Part shown: positions 27,901 through 37,682 of the stretch, one piece after another | How positions within the stretch are numbered: the stretch's first letter is position 1 | Layout: every line of letters begins with the position of its first letter | Assembly: GCF_001298525.1 (NCBI RefSeq) | Contig: NZ_CP012678.1 | Location: 2,604,001 to 2,668,000 of the forward strand | Length of the DNA stretch: 64,000 nucleotides | Reading direction: 5' to 3' | DNA from: Psychrobacter urativorans | Lineage (GTDB): Bacteria; Pseudomonadota; Gammaproteobacteria; Pseudomonadales; Moraxellaceae | Made by a program: the position numbers and the translations under genes | The notes under the pieces: model-generated | The model's input: only the letters and a program-made list of their open reading frames with translations | The model's database searches: none | What the model was told of the DNA's origin: nothing

Positions 27901-29679
27901 ATGAGCCAATCTCATCACCCTGACTCTACAAAGACTTCTGCTAAAAGCATGCCGATAAGCCCGCTTAAACGCAAAACTTTATTGCGTCTGTTAAGCTATC
28001 TTAAGCCATATTGGTGGGCGCTGTTACTCACGGTTATCGGCTTTGCTATTAATGCCGCCACTGAAATTTGGATTGCCAAGTTATTACAATATATCACTGA
28101 TGCCATTAATCAAAATGACCAAAGCAAACAAGATTGGTTTCCTGCGTTAATTATCATGCTGTTTTTTGTGCGTGGTGTTGGTAGCTTTTTGGGTAATTAT
28201 TATTCGGCTTTGGTGTCGCGCAATTTGGTCTATGAGCTGCGGGTTCAGGTTTTTAACAAGCTATTACGCTTGCCAAGCTCGTTTTATTTAGCGAATCCAG
28301 CCGGTACGATTTCATCAAAGCTTATTTTTGATGTTGAGCAAGTGACTGCAGCCAGCACAGACTCAATGAAAACCCTATTACGTGACGGTTTGACGGTAGT
28401 AGCGTTGCTTGGGTTTTTGCTGTATAGCAATTGGCGTTTGACCTTGATTTTATTTTTAGTGCTGCCGCCTATCTTGTGGTTGATTCGTCTGGCTTCCAAG
28501 CGCTATTTAAAGTTGTCCAAAGGTATTCAGCAGACTATGGGCGATGTCAGTCATGTTACTAATGAGGTGATTGGTGGTTATCAAGTGGTCAAAAACTATG
28601 GCGGACAAGCCTACGAATCTCAGCGTTTTGATGTCATCTCAAAAAAGAACTTGCGCCAAGGTATGAAAGTAGTGGTTACCAATAGTATCAATACGCCAGC
28701 CGTGCAGCTATTGATGGCGATTGCAATGGCGGTGGTGGTATGGCTTGCGCTACGTCCTGCGGTGATTGATAATATTTCAGCCGGTGAATTTATTTCTTAC
28801 ATTGCGGCTGCTGGATTACTCAGTAAGCCGGTACGCTCACTGACCGATGTGAATCAAAAGCTACAAAAAGGTATCGCGGCGGGTGAATCTATTTTTGCGC
28901 TTCTGGATGAGCCTGAAGAACAAGATAGCGGGGTCCTGAACCCAACGTTGGCAGGCGATATTCATTTGAATAATGTCAGTTTGATTTATCCAGACTCGAC
29001 CGTGGCACTGCGAGATTTTAATTTAAATGTGCATGCGGGCGAGACCGTGGCATTGGTCGGTCGTAGTGGGGCAGGTAAGTCGTCACTGGTTAATTTGTTG
29101 ACGCGAACCCTTACCGCAACATCTGGACAAATCACGATAGACGGGCTACCGATTGAGGATATTACTCTAGAGAGTCTGCGGGCGCAGATTGCGATGGTGA
29201 ATCAACAAGTGGTATTATTTAATACGACCGTGTTTAATAATATCGCCTATGGTGGTTTAGCAGATAAGACTCAAGCGGAAGTGGAACGTGCCGCGAAAGA
29301 TGCTTTTGCGCATGACTTTATTATGAAAATGCCAAACGGCTATCAAAGTCAGATTGGTGCAGAGGGCTTGCAGCTATCGGGCGGACAACGTCAGCGCTTG
29401 TCCATTGCTAGAGCGCTTTTAAAAGACGCGCCTATTTTAATATTAGACGAAGCGACCAGTGCGCTTGATAATGAGTCAGAATATTATATTCAGCAGGCGC
29501 TTGATAATGTCATGAAAGACCGCACGACAATCGTTATTGCGCATCGTCTCACGACGATTGAATCTGCTGACCGGATTGGGGTGTTGGATAATGGTCGGAT
29601 TGTCGAGCTGGGTACACATGACGAGTTGATGCAAAAACAAGGTCATTACGCGCAAATGTATGCCCGTGATTTTAAGTAG
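27901..29679 (+). CDS. msbA: Lipid A export ATP-binding/permease protein MsbA
   Basis: 592 aa. A half-size ABC exporter that flips core-lipid A across the inner membrane. Six transmembrane helices span residues 30-310. The nucleotide-binding domain carries Walker A (GRSGAGKSS), the Q-loop (MVNQQVVLF), the signature LSGGQRQRLSIARALL, Walker B (ILILDEATSALD) and the H-switch (VIAHRLTTI). The start is the ATG at 27901 with GAGG at optimal distance, not the TTG/ATG at 27841-27847. lpxK follows 71 bases later and then kdsB, the usual lipid A/KDO neighbourhood. Confidence 0.96.
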   Translation: MSQSHHPDSTKTSAKSMPISPLKRKTLLRLLSYLKPYWWALLLTVIGFAINAATEIWIAKLLQYITDAINQNDQSKQDWFPALIIMLFFVRGVGSFLGNYYSALVSRNLVYELRVQVFNKLLRLPSSFYLANPAGTISSKLIFDVEQVTAASTDSMKTLLRDGLTVVALLGFLLYSNWRLTLILFLVLPPILWLIRLASKRYLKLSKGIQQTMGDVSHVTNEVIGGYQVVKNYGGQAYESQRFDVISKKNLRQGMKVVVTNSINTPAVQLLMAIAMAVVVWLALRPAVIDNISAGEFISYIAAAGLLSKPVRSLTDVNQKLQKGIAAGESIFALLDEPEEQDSGVLNPTLAGDIHLNNVSLIYPDSTVALRDFNLNVHAGETVALVGRSGAGKSSLVNLLTRTLTATSGQITIDGLPIEDITLESLRAQIAMVNQQVVLFNTTVFNNIAYGGLADKTQAEVERAAKDAFAHDFIMKMPNGYQSQIGAEGLQLSGGQRQRLSIARALLKDAPILILDEATSALDNESEYYIQQALDNVMKDRTTIVIAHRLTTIESADRIGVLDNGRIVELGTHDELMQKQGHYAQMYARDFK

Positions 29680-29750
29680 TTTGCGCAAGATTGTAGTTTT
29701 TGAGTTTCATAGATATTAATAAATAAGCAGCGATATATGAGCGTGCATTG

Positions 29751-30845
29751 ATGAGTATGGAGACGGCAGTTACCCGCGCATGGCAGCGCCAAGCTGCTTG
29801 GTTATGGCTATTGCTGCCTATCAGTTGGTTATATGGTCTGGTCACAATGCTGCGCCGACAAGCTTATAAAGCGGGTCTATTTTCAAGTTATCGCGCGCCC
29901 ATTCCAGTGATGGTGATTGGTAATATCACAGTTGGCGGTAGTGGTAAAACCCCATTGATTATGGCTTTGGTCAGTCATTTGCAGCAACACGGTGTACAGG
30001 TTGGTGTGATTAGCCGTGGCTACGGTGGTGATAGTCGTCAAATGCCTGCGTTAGTGACGAGCGCTAGCTTGCCAAGCGTCGTTGGGGATGAGCCTTATTT
30101 AATGGTCATGAATACGGGCGTGCCGATGGCAGTATGCCCCAATCGTCAGCAAGCTATTGAGGTTTTATTGCACGCACATCCTGAGCTGCAATTGATTATT
30201 GCGGATGATGGCTTACAGCATTATGCGTTGCAGCGTGATATTGAATGGATTGTGGTAGATGCGGCACGCGGTTTTGGTAGTCATCAGTTGTTACCGACAG
30301 GGTTCTTACGGGAGCCGATGTCACGGTTAAACAATGCAACGGTCATTTATCATGAAAAGCCAAATGCGCAGCCAATCGCCTATAACGTTAAGCAACCAAC
30401 CAAGCGCTTAACCATGCAACTGCAACCCGATACTTTGCTGCCTTTATTACCTGAATTTCAAGTCAATAATATGGTGTCGCCTGTATCTGTTGGGAGCCAA
30501 GTTCATGCGGTCAGTGGCATTGGTTATCCGCAGCGTTTTTTTGACACGCTCAGCACACTAGGCTTTGCTGTTATTGAACATGCTTATCCAGACCACTATA
30601 ATTTTAATGTGCCAGAACTGCTGCAATATACTCATTATCCCATTATTGTTACCAGTAAAGATGCGGTAAAAATCCGTGCATTATTTTTGCAAGCAGAAAA
30701 CCGTCAGGAACTCAGTAGAGATGAGCAGGAAATCGCAAGTCGGTTATGGGTATTGCCAGTGACCGCTATACTTTCTGAAGCTTGCTATCAGACGTTGGAG
30801 CAGCAATTAATAGCATTGGGTATCGGGTTAGATGCTGTCCATTGA
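29751..30845 (+). CDS. lpxK: Tetraacyldisaccharide 4'-kinase
   Basis: 364 aa. It phosphorylates the 4' position of the lipid A precursor at the inner membrane. An N-terminal membrane-associated helix (WLWLLLPISWLYGLVTML) is followed by the P-loop NITVGGSGKTPL and by ISRGYGGDS, both LpxK hallmarks; later motifs are LIIADDGLQHYALQRD and TSKDAVKIRAL. ATG codons at 29751 and 29757 are both possible, with no clear ribosome-binding site. A four-codon frame (29737-29751, MSVH stop) ends on the A of the first ATG and could couple translation. Confidence 0.96.
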   Translation: MSMETAVTRAWQRQAAWLWLLLPISWLYGLVTMLRRQAYKAGLFSSYRAPIPVMVIGNITVGGSGKTPLIMALVSHLQQHGVQVGVISRGYGGDSRQMPALVTSASLPSVVGDEPYLMVMNTGVPMAVCPNRQQAIEVLLHAHPELQLIIADDGLQHYALQRDIEWIVVDAARGFGSHQLLPTGFLREPMSRLNNATVIYHEKPNAQPIAYNVKQPTKRLTMQLQPDTLLPLLPEFQVNNMVSPVSVGSQVHAVSGIGYPQRFFDTLSTLGFAVIEHAYPDHYNFNVPELLQYTHYPIIVTSKDAVKIRALFLQAENRQELSRDEQEIASRLWVLPVTAILSEACYQTLEQQLIALGIGLDAVH

Positions 30846-30942
30846 TTGTGAATTTAGTGCCGTATTTATTATAATAAATAATTGTCTTATTGATAAATGC
30901 AGTCAGTGATTATTAAAGTATTACCTATTCTAGGAATAATTT

Positions 30943-31767
30943 ATGCCAAATATATTAATGCCTATCAAAACTCATATTGTTATTCCGGCACGTTTTAAAA
31001 GCACGCGTTTGCCCGGTAAGCCGTTATTAACTATTCATGGTAAGCCGATGATACTTTGGGTCGCTGAAAAGGCGCAGGCTGCTCACTTTGCTGATGATAT
31101 GTGTATTGCGACCGATGATGCGTGTATTGCCAAAGTTTGCATGGATGCCGGTTATGATGTGGTAATGACGCGTGCTGACCATATGTCAGGAACTGACCGC
31201 TTGGCGGAAGTTGCTGCCATCAAAGGCTGGGCAGATGATGATATTGTTATTAATATGCAAGGCGACGAGCCGTTAGTACCGCCATTATTGCTAGAGCAGG
31301 TAAAAATGCTATTGGTGCAAGACAGCGCTAGTGTGATGGCAACATTATATGAACCGATTGATGATTATCATACCTTTATGCGCCCGTCAGTGGTCAAAGT
31401 GGTCAGTGCTATGGTTGCTGATACGCAACGGGCGCTATATTTTAGTCGTGCGCCCATTCCTTGTGATCGCGATGTGGCGCTTGCCATAGAGTCTGATATG
31501 CAACCATCTTCAGTGTTGCCTGCGCCAAAAAACGCCTATCGTCATTTAGGTCTCTATGCGTATCGAGTTAGCTTATTGCAGCAATTTGTGCATTGGGCAC
31601 AAACGCCACTTGAGATACTTGAGAGCTTAGAGCAGCTGCGTATTTTAGAAAATGGTGGCAACATCGCGATTGCAGCGGCAGCTTTGCAGTTGCCGGCAGG
31701 GGTAGATACTCAAGAGGATTTAGAGCGTTTAAATGCTATGAGCTTAACTGACTTTCAGAGCTTTTAG
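30943..31767 (+). CDS. kdsB: 3-deoxy-manno-octulosonate cytidylyltransferase
   Basis: 274 aa. It activates KDO as CMP-KDO for the lipopolysaccharide inner core in the cytoplasm. The nucleotidyltransferase fold begins with HIVIPARFKSTRLPGKPL. It continues with MTRADHMSGTDRLAEV, VINMQGDEPLVPP and ALYFSRAPIPCDRD, all conserved in KdsB. AGGA lies 8 bases before the ATG. It follows msbA and lpxK, so three genes of lipid A/KDO synthesis and export lie together. An A/T-rich inverted repeat (TTAGTAGT with ACTACTAA) lies after the stop at about 31778-31815 and may be a weak terminator. Confidence 0.96.
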   Translation: MPNILMPIKTHIVIPARFKSTRLPGKPLLTIHGKPMILWVAEKAQAAHFADDMCIATDDACIAKVCMDAGYDVVMTRADHMSGTDRLAEVAAIKGWADDDIVINMQGDEPLVPPLLLEQVKMLLVQDSASVMATLYEPIDDYHTFMRPSVVKVVSAMVADTQRALYFSRAPIPCDRDVALAIESDMQPSSVLPAPKNAYRHLGLYAYRVSLLQQFVHWAQTPLEILESLEQLRILENGGNIAIAAAALQLPAGVDTQEDLERLNAMSLTDFQSF

Positions 31768-31914
31768 TAATCGATAATATTAGTAGTGAGTATTATTTAT
31801 AGCATTTACTACTAAAAATTAGCCTAAGTAAAAAATAATAGCACTCTTAAATTAAGTATTGATATTATTAACTAAGAGCTCTTAAAAGTTACATCAAATC
31901 ATAAGGCAATAGAC

Positions 31915-33042
31915 GTGGAAAATATGACAGATAGTATTTATTTTGCGCCACTATTGCCTTGGCAGCAAACATTATGGACACAACTGACCGCGCGAGTATT
32001 AACCCCGCAGCAGTCGTTACCACATGCGCTTCTCGCTGCTGGCATGCAAGGTATGGGCAAGCGTGCGTTTGTGTGGCGTTTGGTAGCGTGGTTATTGTGC
32101 CGCGAGCGTGAAAATCATCCCCTTGGTGCCTGTGGCAGTTGTGAGAGTTGTCAATGGCTGAAATCGGGTACGCACCCAAGTTTGCAAGTATTACCCGCAA
32201 TCAGCAAGCCGATTAGCGCGGCAAGTAGCGAGAGCTATGAGGCATTAAAAAGTACTAGCAAAAAAACAAAAGCTGATAGTAAGGCTACGGCTACCAAGGC
32301 GATTGATAATGCGGCACTGACGACAAAGGTAGATGATATCCGCGCCCTACAACCTTTTATTTATCAAGGTGGACAAGGGATGCGCATTTGCGTCTTGGAT
32401 CATGCTGAGCAAATGACGATTGCCGCTGCCAATGCCTTGCTCAAAACGTTAGAAGAACCACAAGCGCAAGTTTATTTATTTTTAATTAGTGACACACCGG
32501 CAAAACTACTACCGACGATTAAGAGCCGCGTGCAGCAATTGCCTTTACAAATTATCGCTGCATCGACAGCACAGGATTATGTGACTCATGCCCTCGGCAG
32601 CACTATTAATCGTGAAGTGGTCAGCCCCACGCAAATAGAACAATTACTACAATTAGCCAATGGTGCGCCTTTAACCGCGATAGATTTGGCGCAAGCATCT
32701 TGGTATAGCAAGCGTGCGTTGTGGCTGACCACATGGCAAGCGCTGCAGCAAGGTAAGCGCAGTAGCGTAGCTGCCAGTGATTATTGGCAAACTCAACTTG
32801 GCATTAGCGATTTTATTCAGTTAACTGAGATGATGCTGCTCGATATTCAGCGCGTGAGTCTTGGTCTTGCCAGTAATCAACAAGATATTGATTTGGTCAC
32901 TGCCATACAAAACTATCAACCGAGTGATAATGCCCTAGCAGCCCTCGCAAGCAATTTACAGCAAACAAAAATAGCCTTACAACAAAATGTGCAAGAAAAA
33001 TTTGCCTATGATAAGCTGATGCAACAATTAGCGCAGTTATAA
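31915..33042 (+). CDS. holB: DNA polymerase III delta' subunit
   Basis: 375 aa from a GTG start at 31915, which has AAGG 8 bases upstream; the in-frame ATG at 31924 is an alternative. It is a clamp-loader subunit. The AAA+-like N-terminal domain has a degenerate P-loop (AAGMQGMGKRAFVW) and a four-cysteine zinc module (LLCRERENHPLGACGSCESC). After a Lys/Ala-rich insertion come IRALQPFIYQGGQGMRICVL, DHAEQMTIAAANALLKTLEE (sensor region) and LFLISDTPAKLLPTIKSR, with the SRC-like arginine SRVQQ. pilZ follows, the usual gammaproteobacterial order, but the tatD gene often found next is missing. Confidence 0.93.
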   Translation: MENMTDSIYFAPLLPWQQTLWTQLTARVLTPQQSLPHALLAAGMQGMGKRAFVWRLVAWLLCRERENHPLGACGSCESCQWLKSGTHPSLQVLPAISKPISAASSESYEALKSTSKKTKADSKATATKAIDNAALTTKVDDIRALQPFIYQGGQGMRICVLDHAEQMTIAAANALLKTLEEPQAQVYLFLISDTPAKLLPTIKSRVQQLPLQIIAASTAQDYVTHALGSTINREVVSPTQIEQLLQLANGAPLTAIDLAQASWYSKRALWLTTWQALQQGKRSSVAASDYWQTQLGISDFIQLTEMMLLDIQRVSLGLASNQQDIDLVTAIQNYQPSDNALAALASNLQQTKIALQQNVQEKFAYDKLMQQLAQL

Positions 33043-33120
33043 GTTTACAGCGAGAATTTTGTCGCCTTTAAGGCACGTATTTATATCTCTAGATCATCGC
33101 GATATTATTTACTGAGGCTT

Positions 33121-33144
33121 TTTATTTAACCCTTTATTTAACCC
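33121..33144. repeat. Perfect 12-bp tandem repeat upstream of pilZ
   Basis: TTTATTTAACCC occurs twice head to tail (33121-33132, 33133-33144), followed by a decayed third copy (TCTATTTCAC). It ends 24 bases before the pilZ start, just ahead of its ribosome-binding site. Confidence 0.85.
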
Positions 33145-33168
33145 TCTATTTCACATAAGGAATGGCTC

Positions 33169-33516
33169 ATGGCAATGCCCGGACGTGGCGGGATTCTCAC
33201 CTGTCATATTGAAGATGTCGCAACCCTATACGCCAGCTATTTGTCCTTTGTGGAAAATGGTGCATTATTCGTACCCAGTACGCTTGCGCAACAGCTAGGA
33301 GACGAAGTATTTATTGCCGTCACTTTACCCAATTCTAGTGAACGTTTACCGATGAATGGTAAAATAGTATGGATTAATCATACCGCTCAAGCCAACCGAC
33401 CAGCAGGGTTTGCGGTGCAGATTGGGACGGATGCCGCAGGACAAAAAATAAAAAATGAAATAGAACGTTTATTGGCGGGTAAAATTGATAGCCAGCTAGC
33501 CACTTATACGATGTAG
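33169..33516 (+). CDS. pilZ: Type IV pilus assembly protein PilZ
   Basis: 115 aa. A stand-alone PilZ domain beginning RGGILTCHIEDVATLYASYL. It contains ENGALFVPS and RLPMNGKIVWINH, plus PAGFAVQIG, the pattern of the type IV pilus protein PilZ beside holB. The RxxxR/DxSxxG diguanylate-binding residues are not evident. This agrees with PilZ proper, which acts through the pilus ATPase and FimX rather than by binding c-di-GMP itself. AAGGA lies 7 bases upstream of the ATG. Confidence 0.92.
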   Translation: MAMPGRGGILTCHIEDVATLYASYLSFVENGALFVPSTLAQQLGDEVFIAVTLPNSSERLPMNGKIVWINHTAQANRPAGFAVQIGTDAAGQKIKNEIERLLAGKIDSQLATYTM

Positions 33517-33583
33517 TTATTTTTAATAAAAATAAGTAAATAAAAACAACCTAGCAACGCCGTATAAAGAATAAAAGCCAAAT

Positions 33584-33619
33584 AAAAGCCCTCTCATTAA
33601 TAAATGAAAGGGCTTTTTT
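33584..33619 (+). terminator. Bidirectional terminator between pilZ and the thiolase gene
   Basis: AAAAGCCCTCTCATT pairs with AATGAAAGGGCTTTT (one mismatch), followed by TTTTTT on the plus strand. A-rich sequence upstream allows it to serve the convergent thiolase gene too. Confidence 0.85.
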
Positions 33620-33665
33620 AGTTCATACGATCTTGATTAACTAACCAGCGGTTAATTAAAAATTA

Positions 33666-35609
33666 TTATTTTTCTAAGATACAAGTCACGCCTTGACCGC
33701 CCGCCGCACAAATAGAAATCAGTGCGCGTCCTGCCCCTTTTTGGTCAAGCAGTTTTGCAGCAGTGGCTAAAATGCGACCACCCGTGGCGGCAAAAGGATG
33801 TCCAGCCGCCAGTGATGAACCATTAACGTTCAGTTTGTCACGGTCAATAGAGCCTAATGGCGCATCAAGACCCAAGCGCTCTTGGCAGAAGGTTTCATCT
33901 TCCCATGCACTTAAAGTCGATAGCACTTGTGACGCAAATGCTTCATGAATCTCATAAAAATCAAAGTCTTGTAAGCTCAATCCAGCACGTTCAAGCATAC
34001 GCGGTACGGCATACGCTGGCGCCATGAGCAGACCTTCTTTATTACCAGATTTACCGATGAAGTCTACCGCTGCCGTTTCTTGATGGACGATATAAGCTAG
34101 TGGTTTTAATCCGTGCGCTTCCGCCCAGTCATCATTACCCAATAACAGGCAAGATGCACCATCGGTCAATGGCGTTGAGTTCGCTGCTGTCATGGTTGGA
34201 TTGGCATTATGCTTACCAAATACCGGTTTAAGCGTACCCAGTTTTTCAAGAGTAGAGTCAGGACGTAAGTTGTCATCACGCGTTAACCCTTTATAAGGGG
34301 TAATCAAATCATCAAAGAAGCCATCATCATAAGCACGGGCTAGGTTTTTGTGGCTATTGAATGCCAGCTTATCTTGGTCTTCACGGCTGATGTTCCACTC
34401 AAGCGCGGTAATAGCTTGATGATCGCCCATTGATAAACCAGTACGCGGCTCGCCGTTTTGCGGTGAATCGATTAAATCTGTTGGATTCAAACTCAGCAAT
34501 GCTTGTAGACGTTGCTTGTTATTCTTCGCAGCGCCCAGTTTAATGATGACTTTACGCAGACCGTCACCAATAGCAATAGGCGCATCTGAGGTCGTGTCAA
34601 CACCGCCAGTAATGGCTGAATCAATGATACCAAGCGCAATTTTATTGGCAGAAGCGAACGTGGCTTGTAGACCAGTGCCACAAGCTTGCGCGATATCATA
34701 AGTAGGGGTATGTGGGTCGAGCGCGGTATTAAAGGCGGCTTCACGCGTTAGGTTGATATCGCGGCTTAGCTTCATGACTGCACCAGCAACGACTTCGCCA
34801 ACTTTCTCATCTTGTAAATTATAGCGCTCAATCAGACCATTCAGCGCCGCGGTCAGCATATCAATGTTACTGGCATCCGCATAAGCACCGTTCGAGCGAG
34901 CAAATGGAATACGATTACCACCTAAGATGGCTACACGATGTTGACCGGCAACAGGCTTAGTCTTGCTGGCTTTTTTAGCGACAGTGCTTGGTTTCTTGGC
35001 TGCGGTGTCGTCAGAATTTGCATCATTTTTTTCTGTGGTTTTCTTATCTTCTGTTTTGGTGCTGTCATTCTTACTGTCTTTGCTGTCCTTACTCTCTAAG
35101 TCATTAGATTTTGACACGCTGTTGTCTTTCGCTGGTTTTTTTGTCGTCTTTTCCTCAGTAGCGGTGTCGTTAGATTTTTTATTGTCCGCTTTTTTATCTT
35201 GAGTGTTCTCTTTTTTCTGACTGGTTTGTTGCTTACTATCTTCTTTCTGACTGTCTTTTTGATCACTATTGGTTTGTTCTGCTTTGTCTGTCTCAGTTTT
35301 AGTTGTTTTTGAGGTTACCGTTTTTTCAGAACTAGTAGGCTCGTCAGATGCTTCAAGCTCAGCTTCAGCCAGCAGATCGGCTTTAATTTTAGCTTTTTTC
35401 TGCGCTTGTTCGTTCTCAGCGCTATTGTCTACAGGTTTACCATCCGCATCGACAATATCAGTGGCTTTTTTAAGCTTGGCAAAAGAATCACTGGTGGTAT
35501 CGGCTTTGGTTTTAGCACTAGGAATGTTTTTGCTATTATCCGTATCACTGGTTTTAACCACAACGCTGTCAACGACTGGGCTTGTAGAGTTAGTGTTTTC
35601 GTTACTCAT
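33666..35609 (-). CDS. Thiolase (acetyl-CoA C-acyltransferase, FadI-like) with a 222-residue disordered N-terminal extension
   Basis: 647 aa. Residues 223-647 are a complete degradative-type thiolase. The nucleophilic Cys is at about 310 (DIAQACGTGLQA), followed by EIHEAFASQVLS, SSLAAGHPFAATGGR with the catalytic His, and SICAAGGQGVT with the second Cys. Residues 1-222 are low complexity, almost entirely Lys, Asp, Ser, Thr, Glu, Gln and Asn (for example KDSKDSKNDSTKTEDKK), with no predicted fold. Ordinary thiolases have 390-440 residues. AAGGA lies 8 bases before the start, so the extension is probably translated. It is divergent from the FabG/MaoC genes. Its role may be beta-oxidation or acetoacetyl-CoA metabolism. 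Confidence 0.93.
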   Translation of the reverse strand: MSNENTNSTSPVVDSVVVKTSDTDNSKNIPSAKTKADTTSDSFAKLKKATDIVDADGKPVDNSAENEQAQKKAKIKADLLAEAELEASDEPTSSEKTVTSKTTKTETDKAEQTNSDQKDSQKEDSKQQTSQKKENTQDKKADNKKSNDTATEEKTTKKPAKDNSVSKSNDLESKDSKDSKNDSTKTEDKKTTEKNDANSDDTAAKKPSTVAKKASKTKPVAGQHRVAILGGNRIPFARSNGAYADASNIDMLTAALNGLIERYNLQDEKVGEVVAGAVMKLSRDINLTREAAFNTALDPHTPTYDIAQACGTGLQATFASANKIALGIIDSAITGGVDTTSDAPIAIGDGLRKVIIKLGAAKNNKQRLQALLSLNPTDLIDSPQNGEPRTGLSMGDHQAITALEWNISREDQDKLAFNSHKNLARAYDDGFFDDLITPYKGLTRDDNLRPDSTLEKLGTLKPVFGKHNANPTMTAANSTPLTDGASCLLLGNDDWAEAHGLKPLAYIVHQETAAVDFIGKSGNKEGLLMAPAYAVPRMLERAGLSLQDFDFYEIHEAFASQVLSTLSAWEDETFCQERLGLDAPLGSIDRDKLNVNGSSLAAGHPFAATGGRILATAAKLLDQKGAGRALISICAAGGQGVTCILEK

Positions 35610-36281
35610 AACATTATCCTTAAAACGAGTCTATAAAAAGACGAAAGGTAAAAGTGGCGCGAAATATGCAAATGCCTAATGTAGCGATAAAAAATAATGA
35701 TAAAAAGGCATCACAAATAAAAGGTGGTATTAATATATAGCAAATCAGTGGCTTATCATAATTGCTTTGTACGACAGTATTGTATGTCTTTAGCAAATCA
35801 GGTAACGAATGTAATCTTTCAAGTAAAATCTAAATAAAACCTAAGTAAAACGTTTACTATAACTTAATGGCAAGTGTTAAAAATCTCAACATAATACTGG
35901 TCAGTCTTATTTATATGAATTATAAAAAAGCATATTTGATAATATATGGTTATTATTAAGCGTATAAGTCATAACCTATATATTTGATTCTACCATACGC
36001 CTTAGAGATTGAAGTATGCGGAAAGTTATTAAGTTGTAGACTGGCTGTTTACGAATTTGTATGGACTTTATTAGATTTTGGACATATTTACCGTGTCCGT
36101 GTATAGTTAAGTGTCGTTTTAAAGGTATTTATGAACCAATCGCCATTTACTAAATTCTAATAATAGTGTAGCTGATTCGCCTTTATAAGCAGTACATTAA
36201 AATATCGTATTATAATAATAAAGCGCCTCAAATTCTTTTATTGTTAATAAACCTTTTAATTTTTAACCACAGGATTATATT
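35610..36281. other. Long AT-rich divergent region between thiolase and FabG-like genes
   Basis: 672 bases with no supported coding frame. Visible elements are an inverted repeat GGACA-TATTTACCG-TGTCC at about 36078-36096 and a TATAAT at 36211-36216, about 65 bases before the FabG-like start. The TATAAT has no clear -35. The region would hold the promoters of both divergent units, and an operator for a fatty-acid regulator may be here. I cannot assign one by eye. Confidence 0.5.
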
Positions 36282-37682
36282 ATGTCAGACCGTTACGGTA
36301 ATTTTGTTCAGTCTTCTATTGGTAAAAAAGTCGCGAAAAATCTAGGTTTGCCACTGCCGGTAAATCTTGATCGCTTTGAAAGTGGTCAGCGTTTGGTACG
36401 TGGTAGCGTTTTGATTGGTTCAGCCATCGGTGAAGATAAGCGCGTTAGTCAGTCAGTCGCTCGTATTTTATCTGAGCTGCATGCCGAGGTGTTTGTCAAT
36501 AGTGATGACGGTATCACAGCTACGCTTGCTGACGCGGGTATTGAAGCCAAAACCAACACAGAGGATGAAGATAAATTCAAAATATTAGTGTTCGATGCCA
36601 GTAATATTAGTAACGTGTCCGAGCTCAAGCAAGTGTATGCGTTTTTTCACGTGGTTGCGAGTCATGTAGAAAATTCAGGTCGCGTCATTATTATTGGTCG
36701 TCCGCCAGAAGCGATTGAAGATATCGAGACCGCATTGGCGCAGCGTGCGCTTGAAGGGTTTGTAAAGTCGGTTGGTAAAGAATTTAAACGTGGCATTACT
36801 GCCCAATTGATTTATGTTGGCGCAGGCGCGGAGCAAAATCTTGATTCAACGTTGCGTTTTTTCACCTCAGCTCGTTCAGCTTATGTTTCAGGTCAAGTAG
36901 TCCGTGTCGATAAAGGCAATGCTGTTGCTGTCGACTGGTCACAACCGTTAGGTGGTAAAACTATGCTGGTTACGGGTGCAAGTCGCGGTATTGGCGAGGC
37001 GATTGCGCGCGTGTTAGCTCGCGAAGGCGCGCATGTGATTTGTTTAGATGTGCCGCAGCAGCAAGTAGATTTACAAAAAGTGGCGAGTGAGATTAGCGGT
37101 GCAACATTGATGGTTGATATCACCAGTGATGATGCTGGCAAGCAGATTGCGGAAGCCGCTGAAAAGCGTGGTGGTTTAGATGCCGTTATCCATAATGCTG
37201 GGGTGACACGTGATAAAACCTTAGCAAAAATGGATGAGCAAAAATGGGACATGGTACTGAATATCAATTTAGCCAGTATCGCTAAGCTGAATCGTTATAT
37301 GTTTGATAACGAAGTGCTAAAAGATAACGCGCGTATCGTTTGCGTCTCATCAATTTCAGGTATCGCAGGCAACTTGGGTCAAACTAACTATGCTACGTCG
37401 AAAGCGGGTGTCATTGGACTGGTTGATGCTACCGCCAAGCAGTTAGCCGATAACGATAAAGGCATGACTATTAATGCTGTTGCCCCAGGATTTATCGAAA
37501 CGCAAATGACGGAAGCGATTCCATTTGCCATTCGTGAAGCGGGACGTCGTATGAATTCCATGAGTCAAGGCGGCTTACCTGTTGACGTTGCTGAAACTAT
37601 TGCATGGTTGGCGTCACCAGCATCTGGTGGACTAAATGGTAATACGGTACGCGTTTGTGGTCAAAGTTTACTTGGTGCATAA
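36282..37682 (+). CDS. Two-domain 3-oxoacyl-ACP/CoA reductase (HMwFabG, FabG4 type)
   Basis: 466 aa, about twice the length of classic FabG. The N-terminal ~210 residues form a degenerate flavodoxin/Rossmann-like domain that lacks the glycine motif. The C-terminal half is a full short-chain dehydrogenase: MLVTGASRGIGEAIARVLAR (NADH/NADPH loop), the NAG motif VIHNAGVTRDK, and the catalytic Ser and YxxxK (VCVSSISG, then NYATSKAG). High-molecular-weight FabG enzymes reduce 3-oxoacyl-CoA as well as ACP thioesters. AGGA precedes the ATG. With the divergent thiolase and the downstream MaoC hydratase it supplies the reductase step of a thiolase-reductase-hydratase set. Confidence 0.93.
   Translation: MSDRYGNFVQSSIGKKVAKNLGLPLPVNLDRFESGQRLVRGSVLIGSAIGEDKRVSQSVARILSELHAEVFVNSDDGITATLADAGIEAKTNTEDEDKFKILVFDASNISNVSELKQVYAFFHVVASHVENSGRVIIIGRPPEAIEDIETALAQRALEGFVKSVGKEFKRGITAQLIYVGAGAEQNLDSTLRFFTSARSAYVSGQVVRVDKGNAVAVDWSQPLGGKTMLVTGASRGIGEAIARVLAREGAHVICLDVPQQQVDLQKVASEISGATLMVDITSDDAGKQIAEAAEKRGGLDAVIHNAGVTRDKTLAKMDEQKWDMVLNINLASIAKLNRYMFDNEVLKDNARIVCVSSISGIAGNLGQTNYATSKAGVIGLVDATAKQLADNDKGMTINAVAPGFIETQMTEAIPFAIREAGRRMNSMSQGGLPVDVAETIAWLASPASGGLNGNTVRVCGQSLLGA

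Noticed and set aside
34963-35679. Long plus-strand frames opposite the thiolase N-terminus, rich in Leu, Ser, Phe and Val
   Set aside because: They are antisense shadows of the Lys/Asp/Ser-rich extension; the hydrophobic look follows from complementing those codons.
36640-36660. TTTTTTCACGTGG, partly like a parS half-site
   Set aside because: Lies inside the FabG-like coding region; only the core CACGTG and one arm match the parS consensus, and it is 9 kb from parAB.
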